Shown piece after piece: positions 1-8,625 of a stretch of 64,000 nucleotides of DNA. The position numbers were made by a program, and so were the translations under genes. How positions within the stretch are numbered: position 1 is the first letter of the stretch; each line of letters opens with the position of its first letter. The notes beneath the pieces are model-generated. The model worked only from the letters and a program-made list of their open reading frames with translations. It was not told where the DNA came from and searched no databases. Source of the stretch: Triadica sebifera (lineage: Eukaryota > Streptophyta > Magnoliopsida > Malpighiales > Euphorbiaceae); NCBI GenBank assembly GCA_023653625.1, contig CM042894.1, positions 21,445,081 to 21,509,080 of the forward strand. Reading direction: 5' to 3'.

Positions 1-517
1 CTTGATTTTGAGGTAGTAGTTTTTCTTGATCATTTTCTTCTTTTCCATTTTCAATGACAGGTTTTTCCATATTATCTACAACATCATCAAGAGCACTACC
101 TTTCACAAGATCAAGTCTACTAGATTCATTAAAAACAACATGCATGGATTCTTCCACAGTTAATGATCTCTTATTAAATACTCTATATGCTTTGCTGGTT
201 GTAGAGTATCCTAGAAAGATACCATCATCAGACTTAGAGGCAAATTTTCCAAGATTGTCCTTGGTGTTCAATATAAAACACTTGCATCCAAATACTCTAA
301 AGTATGATACCAAGGGCTTTCTTCCATTCCATAGCTCAAATGAGGTTTTGTTTAAAAGAGGTCTTTTGAAAACTCGATTTGAAATATAGCATGCAGTGTT
401 TGTGGCTTCTGCCCAAAAATAAGTTGGTAATGCATATTCATTAAGCATTGTTCTTGCCATTTCAATTAATGTTCGATTTTTCCTTTCAACTACACCATTT
501 TGTTGAGGTGTTCTGGA
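1..517 (-). pseudogene. Sirevirus 1 pol: end of integrase and integrase-RT linker (partial)
   Basis: On the minus strand this stretch is open to the window edge. It begins near 517 with the integrase segment that carries the catalytic glutamate (GVVERKNRT), then the conserved YFWAEA and FELWNGRKP blocks, and ends in the acidic linker before reverse transcriptase. It belongs to the same minus-strand element as the gag and LTR to the right. A one-base deletion near 511-520, relative to Sirevirus 2 at 42205-42225, puts it out of frame with the upstream integrase core. RT and RNase H of this copy lie outside the window. Homology and orientation are clear; the copy cannot make integrase without a frame correction. 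Confidence 0.85.
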
Positions 518-1404
518 GATGAGAAATTATGTGAAATGCCATATTCAAGACAAAAACTTTCAAAGTTTTCATTTTCAAATTCTTTCCCATGATCACTTCT
601 TATTTTTGAAATGCAGTATCCTTTTTCATTTTGAACTCTTTTAGCAAAGTTTTTGAAGTTTTCAAAAGCATCACTCTTTTGAGCTAAGAAAATTACCCAA
701 GTAAATCTAGAGTAATCATCTATGATGACAAATGCATAATGTTTTCCTCCTAAGCTAGCAACCCTAGTAGGTCCAAATAAGTCTAAATGTATGAGTTGAA
801 GAGGTTTTGAAGTACTTACTATGTTTTTGGCTTTGAAAGATGACTTGTACTGCTTTCCTCTTTGACAAAGTTCACATGTCTTGCCTTTTTCATATTTAAC
901 TCTGGGTAATCCTTTTACTAGCTCTCCTGTGCTGAGACTTTGTATTAAGTCCATGTTAGCATGACCAAGTCTTCTATGCCACAGCCAAGATTCATCACTA
1001 GTAGTCACAAGACACTTAGAGGAATGGTTAGAGAGTTCATGTAAGTTTATTATGTATGTATTGATATCTCTATTTCCTTTAAATATTTCTTGACCATCAA
1101 TAGAGATTACAAGACATTCATTTGAGGTGAAAATTACTTTGTTTCCTTTATCACATAATTGACTTACACTTAGCAAGTTATGTTTTAAGCCATCAACAAG
1201 TAAAACATCCTTAATAAAAGTAGTACCATTAATACCAATAGAACCAATGCCAATTACCTTACCCTTTGCATTGTTTCCAAAGGTAACTTTACCTCCATCA
1301 ATACTTTTGATTTCATTGAAGAGTTCTTTGTCTCCTGTCATATGCCTTGAGCATCCACTATCAACAAGCCATGCATTTTTGTTTATTGTGGACTTGAGGC
1401 ATAC
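490..1404 (-). pseudogene. Sirevirus 1 pol: protease active site, GAG-pre-integrase and integrase core
   Basis: Reading leftwards from 1404, the frame opens with the aspartic protease motif WLVDSGCSRHMTGD (about 1385-1330), then the GAG-pre-integrase block (WLWHRRLGHANMDL) with its HHCC-type zinc site ending CELCQRGKQ, then the integrase core with the first aspartate in HLDLFGPT and the second in IRSDHGKEF. It stops at 490, just after the frameshift at 511-520, so the catalytic glutamate falls in the next frame. In an intact copia element this part processes the polyprotein and joins cDNA ends to the chromosome. A TAG stop (1405-1407) sits immediately before this segment in the same frame as the gag stop at 1420-1422; Sirevirus 2 has the same arrangement. 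Confidence 0.88.
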
Positions 1405-1419
1405 CTACAGAGTTAGAAA

Positions 1420-2190
1420 TCAAGTATGATATTTAGGTACCCAAATGAGTTTGGGTCCTTGGGGGTTAGCACATGAAGGTTGCCAATGAGCCTTCCTTAT
1501 CCAGCAATGTTTATTTATGTGACCTATTTCCATACAATAATTACATTGTTTAGGTCTAAACTTGCTTTTTTGTCTTGTGCTGTATTTAAATGACATAATT
1601 TTATTAATATGATTTTGAGAACAATGGCATGCACATTCATGATTAATTTGCATTTTTCTAGATGCATGCTTCTTATACATAAAGGCATGATTAGTCTTTT
1701 GAGGATTGTTTCTTAGGTTTACTAATCTTTGATTATTCCTTTTATGTATAGAGGGATTAGTATACTTATTCTTTGGTGCTTTTCCAGCAAGTGTGGAGAT
1801 GTGATGTTCTTTAGGTTTGACAAATATAGTTTTGTTAGAAGATGATGATGTGTCTTTAAACCCTAGACCATGTCTTACTAAAGGTGGTCTTTGAGACACA
1901 TTGAGAGTGTCTAAGCTCTCTTTACCCTTGAGAAATTTAGAAATGGAATTTCTAAGTTCTTCAACTTCATTTTTCAAAGTATTGTTTTCTTTTAAAAGTG
2001 AAGCTGTTGAGGGTCTTGATGAGTATTCATCTAATGACTTTTGAAGAGATTCATTAGATGATTTAAGCTTTATGTTCTCCTTTTCTAAGCCATCTATCTT
2101 ATTTTTCAAATTAGAGATATTATTTCTATAAGTACTAAATTTACTTCTATATTTCTCTAATTCTATATTTAAATCTTCTATTAGGCTTTA
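1420..2190 (-). pseudogene. Sirevirus 1 gag C-terminal part: coiled coil and second zinc knuckle
   Basis: Minus-strand frame running from an in-frame TAA near 2187 (CAA in the related copy would give Gln) to TGA at 1420-1422. The first half is Glu/Lys/Leu/Asn-rich with heptad-like spacing (LEKYRSKF, SNESLQKSLDEY) and looks like a coiled coil. The C-terminal part has a CCHC knuckle, CNYCMEIGHINKHC, and ends in IWVPK, typical of the Sirevirus Gag-Pol border. It probably takes part in RNA packaging. The upstream gag segment is separated from it by a frameshift near 2285. There are no other breaks in this piece. Confidence 0.8.
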
Positions 2191-2264
2191 CTCATCATCA
2201 TCATCATCATTATCACTATCATTATCACTACTATCATTATTGAAAGAGTATGAGTGTAGTGATC

Positions 2265-3359
2265 TTACTTTGTCCGAGATGTGGGCTCAATAGCCATGAA
2301 GCATAGGTTGACCTCTTCACTTTCATTATCATCTTTTTCGCTTGATGAGCTTTCGTCATCCCATGTGGCTTTGTGACCTTTCTCCCCACTGTCTCTTTGG
2401 AATTTGCTCTTATGCTTCTTGAGCCTTGGACATTCAGGTTTGATATATCCTTTCTTTCCACATTCATAGCATTTTACCTCTTCCTTACTTCTGTGTATAT
2501 CATTTGAAGTTTGTTTGAGGTTTCTTTGCCTGAATTTTCTAGAATTGCTCATTTTCTTCTCAATGATTCTTTTTAATCTTCTTGAAAGCATAGCGATGTC
2601 CTCATTTTCATCATCACTCATTTCTTCATCATCTTCACTTTCTTCTTGAGATTTTGAAGTAGAGGCTTTGAGTGCTAATGGTTTTCTTTTCTCTGGCTCT
2701 GCCTCAAGCTCTCTATCTCTCTTTACAGCCATCTCATGTGTAAGAAGCTTACCAATCAGCACATCAGTGTTCATGATACTCATATCTTCATTTGCTTCTT
2801 CTATGCCAGCAACTCTTGAACCATAGTCTTTAAGAGGAAGACTTCTCAGTATTTTATTGTTTATATCTTCCAAGCTCAGATGCTTCCCAAGTTTCCTCAT
2901 TCCATTTATAATGGATAGAAGACGGTTAGTCATATCAGTGATTGACTCATTTGATTTCATTTTGAAGAGCTCATATTCTGAGGTTAGAAATTGAATCTTC
3001 TTGGATTTGACTTGCTTAGTTCCCTCATGATAGTTCTCCAATGTCTTCCACATACTAAATGCTGTTGAGCAATGTTGTATTCTCCCACATTCTTCAATAG
3101 ATAATGAGCTTGATAGAATTGTCATTGCCCTCTTGTTTTTGAAATTTGCTCTTCTTTGGGGCTCAGTCCAATCATCTCTTGATAGGATTTCCTCTTCACC
3201 ATCAGCTCCTCTTCTGGTTGGTGGTGTCCATTCTTTTCGTACACTATCCCAGACTTCAATTCCTTCACTATCCAAGTATGTCTCCATCCTAAACTTCCAA
3301 TGGGCATAGTTTGCTCCATCAAAGTAAGGTTTGAGACTTTGGAATCCTTCACTGGCCAT
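2265..3359 (-). pseudogene. Sirevirus 1 gag (UBN2-type) with first CCHC knuckle
   Basis: A 364-codon minus-strand frame starting at ATG 3359, 46 bases from the primer-binding site. The N-terminal two thirds is a UBN2/Retrotran_gag-type capsid domain (FDGANYAHWKFRMETYL, WKTLENYHEGTKQVK, NGMRKLGKHL). Then comes a basic and acidic stretch and a knuckle CYECGKKGYIKPEC whose His position carries Tyr-Ile rather than the usual Gly-His, so zinc binding is doubtful. The end (EPTSRTK) is an artefact of a one-base deletion near 2285; in Sirevirus 2 this position reads EDHVSD. Gag would form the particle around the element's RNA. It is the longest intact gag frame of the family here. Confidence 0.88.
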
Positions 3360-3404
3360 ATCTAACTCTTTACTAGCACTTTTTAGGCTTTGATGCTAGA
3401 CAAT

Positions 3405-3416
3405 GCTCTGATACCA
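3405..3416 (-). other. Primer-binding site of Sirevirus 1
   Basis: The minus strand reads TGGTATCAGAGC, complementary to the 3' end of plant initiator tRNA-Met. It starts two bases from the LTR edge at 3419, the usual Sirevirus spacing, and lies between that LTR and the gag start at 3359. This fixes the orientation of the element and the inner edge of its 5' LTR. Confidence 0.92.
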
Positions 3417-3686
3417 ATTGTTGCCCAGATATTAGACCAAGAAGGGGGGTTGAATTGGAGTTTCTAAAATTAAACTTTAAAGTGCGGAAATAAAATTGCT
3501 AATTTTAAAAGGGATAGAGAAAATCAGACACAAAGATTTATAGAGGTTCGGGTATTAACAAACCCTACTCCTCTCCCTAATCGCAATTGGGAGTTTTACT
3601 AACACACTAAGTGTTACAATGGAGTTTTACAAGCTCACTCCCAACTATGGTGTTTCTCACAATAGCTCACACCTAACCCAGAAATC

Positions 3687-3862
3687 CCTTGTGTTTTAAT
3701 GGCTCACACAATAACCAATTCCTTTGTGTTTTACAGGCTCACACAAACAACCTACACTTGTGTTTTACAGGCTCACACAATAACCTACACTTTGTGTTTT
3801 GCAGGCTCATGCAAACAACTTTTTAAATTTGTGTTTTGGAGGTTCACACAACTAACCCTTAC
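3687..3862 (-). repeat. 33-38 bp minisatellite in the Sirevirus 1 LTR
   Basis: About five diverged tandem copies of a unit built on TTGTGTTTTACAGGCTCACA, beginning near 3690, 3723, 3757, 3790 and 3828. The other Sirevirus LTRs have only one or two copies at the same place (8300-8400, 39020-39090, 44885-44965). It lies in the part of the LTR downstream of the TATA box, so probably in the transcribed leader. Confidence 0.8.
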
Positions 3863-4199
3863 AAGTGTTCTTCTCTTAACCCAGAACTACCCAATGCTCA
3901 CTTGAGTAAAGATTACAGAGAGAACCACTTATAAATCTTTATTGCTCAAATATGAGGAGCAAAAAGATTTTTACAGAGAATAGATTGGTTCACAAAGCAT
4001 AAAAATACAAGATAGCTTGTGATTTGAAATATATACTAATCTTTTGTTTTTCTTATTATTCTCTTATCATCCTCTTGTTTCTTAATGCATAAATGACTTC
4101 CATTTATACTCACATGGCTAAATATAGCCGTTGGGGTGCATTAATTTAGAAACTAGCCGTTATACCAACCAAAAAATCGCGCCTGACATTTTTCTCTTT

Positions 4200-4680
4200 C
4201 ATTGGTCACGGGCGTGAATATGCTTGTCACAGGGGTGACAGTTCTTCCCAAGCCATGACTGAAGTGGTGACCTTGGTCGTGAAGCTCTCTGGAATGTCTT
4301 GACATATAGAGTCACGAGCGTGACGTTAATTAGTCACGGGCGTGACACTCTTCCCAGCCGTGAGAGAAGTGGTGACTGAAGTCGTGAAGCTCTCTGGATG
4401 AAATTGAATATATCCTTCACTGGGGTGACACCTACATTCACGGGGGTGAACATCTTCACAGCCATGACCAAAGTGGTGACTCTGGTCATGAAGCTCTCTG
4501 GTTGAATTTACACAACTCTTCATGGGAGTGACACCTCTAGTCACGGGGGTGACTGAAATGCTTACTTCACGGTTTGGTTTGCCTTCATGGCTGTGAACTT
4601 CAAATGTTGGTTTTGGTAACTGCTAGCTTTGTTCACGGGAGTGACTCCTAGAGTCACGACAGTGAACATGCTACTTCTTG
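4200..4680 (-). promoter_or_regulatory. Palindrome array in the U3 region of Sirevirus 1 LTR
   Basis: About a dozen copies of an imperfect palindrome, TCACG-NN-CGTGA and its C-to-T variants (for example TCACGGGCGTGA at 4328-4340), many in pairs. Three consecutive units of about 104 bp each end in GCTCTCTGG (4284-4292, 4389-4397, 4493-4501), giving periods of 105 and 104. The location in U3, upstream of the TATA region, suggests transcription-factor sites. Sirevirus LTRs in other plants are known to carry conserved tandem palindromes, so I read this as the local version. Confidence 0.75.
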
Positions 4681-4836
4681 CTTTTTGTTTCTGAAGGATT
4701 ATTCTTCCAATTCTCCATTCTTGCTATTTTAATTCATGTCCTGTATAATATACTTTCAAAAACAAGTATGTTAAATACAATATTGCTATATTATTTATTA
4801 TCATCAAAATGACGGAAATACCCCTCAAGGTTAACA

Positions 4837-4866
4837 CTTGGTATGATTGATGGATTAAATTTATGA
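4837..4866 (+). pseudogene. Last codons of Sirevirus 3 RNase H
   Basis: The sequence reads LGMIDGLNL then TGA, matching the RNase H end of Sirevirus 2 (LGMIDGLTL, 44323-44352) on the same strand. It starts exactly at the LTR edge of Sirevirus 1, so that element landed in the last codons of Sirevirus 3 pol; the rest of its gag-pol is displaced to the left, beyond the window. Confidence 0.85.
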
Positions 4867-5694
4867 TTGCCAAAATTGTCGAACCTTGATTGATAATCTT
4901 GTGTTTTTGTCTCATTTTTTGGACATGAAGTAGCTAACTTGATAGAAATATATGTTATAGGGGATAGAAGCTCCTTAGAAATTCTTTAGTCTTGTTTTAG
5001 ACTTAATTTTATTTAATGAGAATTTTAGGCAATTCACGACCGTGATCAAAATTGCCAAAAGCTCCAATAGCTTTCACGTCTTGCTTCACGACATGCTTCA
5101 TGGCTGAAGGTAATGAAGACCATGTTTCATGCCCATAACCTTTTTCTATCACCCTCGTGAAACCCTTTGCTCAGGCCCATAACTCTTATTCACGACCGTG
5201 AACATTTCCACCATAAACTTATAGAAGCATTCACGCTTTGTGTCACGCTCTGCTTCACGATCACAAGTGGTGAAGATTGTATTTCACGCCCATGACTCAT
5301 TTGTCACCACTGTGATAGTTCATCATTCATGCTCATTGCCTTTAATTTTCATGACCTTGAATAGTTTCACCTCTTTCTTCACGGGTGGAGCGTCTCTTCA
5401 GCAAACTGTGAACACGACATTTCACGCCCATGACGATGTTTTCATGATCGTGAAGATGTCGGCTATAAAATGTTTCTAACGTTATTTCTCTCATTTCCAA
5501 CTCTCCAACTTCTCTCAACTTCTCTCATTTATCACCATTGAATACCATTTTGAAGATTCCGACCCCTAGCAACTCATTCCATCAATAAATATCTTCAAAA
5601 ATCTTATCCATCATCAGAAATCAAAAACCTTATGTTCTACTCCAAAATTTCCATAAGATTTTTCACTCTTCAAAAGTTCATTTCTCAATTAAAA
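4867..5694 (+). promoter_or_regulatory. Sirevirus 3 linker before ORF3: palindromes plus TATA box
   Basis: Non-coding stretch between the pol stop and the ORF3 start. From 5030 to 5460 it has at least ten TTCACG-NN-CGTGAA-like palindromes (for example around 5035, 5190 and 5440), then CGGCTATAAAATG with a TATA box at 5463-5470, 232 bases before the ORF3 ATG. The LTR of the same element also has a palindrome array followed by CGGCTATAA and GTATAAATG (8046-8075). The linker therefore resembles a second promoter for ORF3. A pyrimidine-rich leader follows (5480-5690). Activity is inferred. Confidence 0.6.
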
Positions 5695-6870
5695 ATGGAA
5701 ACTGATACCTCCAAAGGTACCAGAAAGAAGTCTCATGCTCTAAGAAGGTACACAGACTACCTTCTAAACATTATTTCGGAGCACTATCATCCAAGATACT
5801 CGGTTCTCAAGAAAAGACCACTCCTTTCCTCTTGATCATTTGAGTGGCAAACTATCAGAACACTTGGACTCGAGATAAGCATGACGGAATAACTCCAGGC
5901 TTGTCATCTAAAAGATTTCATCGATATCCATCAACCGACACTGAAGGAACCAACTTTAGAGTTCTTGAACACCCTGTAAGTCTCTCCTATTGGCACGGTG
6001 AAATTCCAACTTTGCAAGCATCCGAACACCCTATCTGCCACAGAGTTTGGTGACATGTTCAACTTTCCCTCTGATGGTATCCTGAATGAGAGTGAGGTGG
6101 AGTTTTATGCTACTCAGACATGGACTCACTTCAGGCTTGACTACAGCTGGGATGCTAAAAAGATGAAAAGCACCCACCTTCGATCCCTAGTGCATAAGTA
6201 CTTGCATAGGTTTCTAACCTATAACATTTTTGCCATAGGAGGCAACAATGGATTGATTCGGAAGTCCAAGCTCTTTCTCTTGGAGATGGCCCGAAGAGTC
6301 CTAACAGTGGCTTTATCTCGATGGTTTGCAAACCATCTTCTATCAATTGCCACCAAGCCATCCGGAGACATTTTGATTGGTGGGTACGTGACTCACCTTG
6401 CTATCAAGCTGGGGTATTTAAAGCTAGTGGAGCACCACTTCAAGCTTGTACCAGCACATCCTCGAGACCGACTAGATGTTGAGTCCTTTATCAAAATCAG
6501 AGCAGTTGTTCGTATAGTACATGAGAACAACATCTACTACCGCTTCACCAACACTGCTGGGGAGATTATTTGGGAGGAAAATGACTCATATGACTTCAAA
6601 GATGGCCTCCAAGGAATCCAGCAGAGGAAGAGAGTTCGAGTTGAGATGGTGCCTGCAGAGGTTGAGCAGGAAATTGGACAATCCTCTTCCTCCACACCAA
6701 ACTTGGCTTAGCAAGTGGTTGATCTCTTGGCACCACAGTTTGAGCAATTGCAGGCTTCGATGGATGAAAGGTTAGAGAACCTCAAGGATTTTATGATGTC
6801 TCGCATGGAGATCCTCGAGGCAGAAGTAGCTCGCCTTAAAGATGGGATGTCTGACTCAAAATCTAGCTAG
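5695..6870 (+). pseudogene. Sirevirus 3 ORF3 (env-position protein), broken
   Basis: One frame from ATG 5695 to TAG 6868-6870, interrupted by TGA at 5833 and by TAA near 5887 and 5974, plus TAG at 6709-6711. The first three read as coding residues in the inverted Sirevirus 2 copy, consistent with C-to-T change. The protein begins with a basic patch (KGTRKKSHALRRYTDYL), then a helical globular part (WTHFRLDY, LVHKYLHRFL, GDILIGGYVTHLAIKLGYL) that resembles the Athila ORF1/'putative plant transposon protein' group. Past 6711 a heptad-rich coiled coil follows (FEQLQASMDERLENLKDFM). I see no clear signal peptide or membrane segment, so calling it an envelope rests only on position. Confidence 0.7.
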
Positions 6871-7444
6871 ACTAGATGTTAGCTATGTTATTTTTTTAGC
6901 TTGTTTGATGTAGGATTTTCAATTTCCTTTCCAATCTTCGTATTTGTCTTTTTATATTAATATAATTGCTTTTGTTTTCCATTATGATTTATTTCTTTTT
7001 TATTCTTTTTGTTGATGACAAAAGGGGGAGAACCTAGCAATATATTATATTTAAAGTTAAATGCAATACTTATTTTGAATCAAATGAAATATGCAAGTAT
7101 GCAAATGAGTTGATATACCTTAAATATACCTTAAGCATACTTTGCATATACCTTGATGCAAGTTACATGAATGAATATGCACTTGATATACTTTAAATAT
7201 ACCTTAAATATACTTTGCATATACTTAACTTATCTTTTAAGTAAAAATTTGGTATACATTGGATATACCTTGCATATAACTTGCATATACCTAAAACTAG
7301 GAAGCATATTTTGATGCTACACTTCATCATTCTTTACAATTTTTGCACTTCAATAATTTTTTTTATCTTAAGCATCTTTTGAGGGGGAGACCTCTCAAGA
7401 GCACATATTGCTAGATTATTTATCGCCATCAAAAAGGAGGAGAT
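6871..7444 (+). other. Sirevirus 3 pre-LTR region: three polypurine tracts and AT minisatellite
   Basis: Non-coding. It has three polypurine tracts: AAAAGGGGGAGAA (7020-7032), GAGGGGGAGA (7381-7390) and AAAAAGGAGGAGAT (7431-7444), the last touching the LTR. Repeated PPT-like motifs before the 3' LTR are a known mark of Sireviruses; the last one would prime plus-strand DNA. Between them, 7110-7300 is a degenerate tandem array of an 11-12 bp unit near CATATACCTTAAA. The same parts appear in reverse order and strand at 45784-46180. Confidence 0.8.
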
Positions 7445-8625
7445 TGTTGAACCTTGAGGGGTATTTCCATCATTTTGATGCTAACAAATAAAATAGCAAT
7501 AATGTATTTAACATACTTGTTTTCTAAGTTCATTGAATAGGGTATGGAACATGATAGCAAGAATGGAGAATGGAAGACTAATTTTAAAAAGACAAAAAAA
7601 TGAAGAAATAGCATGTTCACGCCCGTAACCTTATATGTCATTCCCGTGATGAAGCTTAACGCCAACTATCCAACATTTAAAGTTCACAACCATGAAGAAT
7701 GATAACAACTGTGAATGATCATATCAGTCACAACCGTGAAAGAAAGTCACGCCTATGAGAAGACATGACAAATTCCTCCAGAGAGCTTCACAGCCAGAGT
7801 CACTACTTGGACCACAGCTAGGAAGGATGTTCATACCCGTCAACGTATAATGGCACACCCACAATCAAACACTTCAAATCCTTCCAGAATACTACATAGC
7901 TAAAGTCACCACTCAAGTCAGGGCTTGGAAGAACAGTCACGACCGTGATACTCATACTCACGACCGTGAAAGATGAAAGAGAAACATGTCAGGTGCAAAA
8001 ATAAGAGTTGGTGTAATGGCTATTTCTGCATTAAATGCAACCAAACGGCTATAATTCTCCATGAAAGTATAAATGCAAGTCATTTATGAATCCAAAATAA
8101 GATAATAGTTAATACTTCGGATCAAAATCTTGTTGTAAGCCATTTGTGTATTTGATATTTTCAAAACAAACATTTATTCTCTGTGAAAATCTTTTTACTC
8201 ATCATTCTCTAAGCATTATAGATTTGTAAGTGTTTCTCTTTGTAATCTACTACTCAAGTGAGTTTGGGTATTTTAGGTTAAGACTAGAACACTTGTAAGG
8301 GTTATTTGTGTGAGCCTTTAAAATACAAGGAATTGGTTTATTGTGTGAGCCATTAAAACACAAGGGATTTTTGGGTTATGTGTGATCCATTGTTAGAAAC
8401 ACCATAGTTGGGAGTGAGCTTGTAAAACTCCATTGTAACACTTAGTGTGTTAGTCAAACTCCCAATTGAGATTGGGGAGAGAGGTAGGGTTTGTTAACAC
8501 CCGAACCTCTATAAAAATTCCTGTGTGAAATCTTCCTATCCCTACTCAACTTAACTTTTCATTCCGCACTTAAAATTTTTAATATTCAATTCAACCCCCC
8601 TTCTTGGTTCAATATCTGGGCAACA
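7445..8625 (+). repeat. 3' LTR of Sirevirus 3 (1,181 bp)
   Basis: Starts TGTTGAACCTTGAGG right after the polypurine tract and ends GGGCAACA. Palindromes occupy 7617-7975 and include two of the roughly 104-bp units. TATA-like GTATAAATG lies at 8068-8076. The 3' end, TTCTTGGTTCAATATCTGGG, is shared with all Sirevirus LTRs in the window. The next bases (8626 on) are an unrelated copia pol, so this is the true outer edge. Confidence 0.92.

Larger units (their letters stand above)
3419..4836 (-). repeat. 5' LTR of Sirevirus 1 (1,418 bp)
   Basis: The edges are TG at 3419 (beside the PBS) and CA at 4835-4836. On the minus strand it starts TGTTAACCTTGAGGGG and ends in GGGCAACA. It is longer than the three other Sirevirus LTRs here (about 1,150-1,180 bp), because it has three copies of a roughly 104-bp palindrome-bearing unit (4250-4570) and about five copies of a 33-38 bp unit (3687-3860). 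Beyond 4836 the sequence is the end of another Sirevirus pol, so this element inserted into a relative. The target duplication cannot be tested because the other end is outside the window. Confidence 0.9.

Noticed and set aside
54..389. 111-codon plus frame at the left edge
   Set aside because: Antisense to clearly recognisable integrase/RT-linker coding sequence.
3405..3416. tRNA-Met gene fragment
   Set aside because: Only the 12-base primer-site complement is present; no cloverleaf or anticodon arm.
4326..4544. 72-codon minus frame in the Sirevirus 1 LTR
   Set aside because: It follows the 104-bp tandem repeat and has no start context or homologue in other LTRs.
4200..4680. Regular TCACG repeats as a CRISPR-like array
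   Set aside because: Spacing is irregular, the 'spacers' themselves repeat between units, the sequence is a plant LTR, and no associated genes exist.
5695..6870. ORF3 as a host gene captured between elements
   Set aside because: Two copies sit at the same place in Sireviruses, between pol linker and PPT, so it is part of the element.
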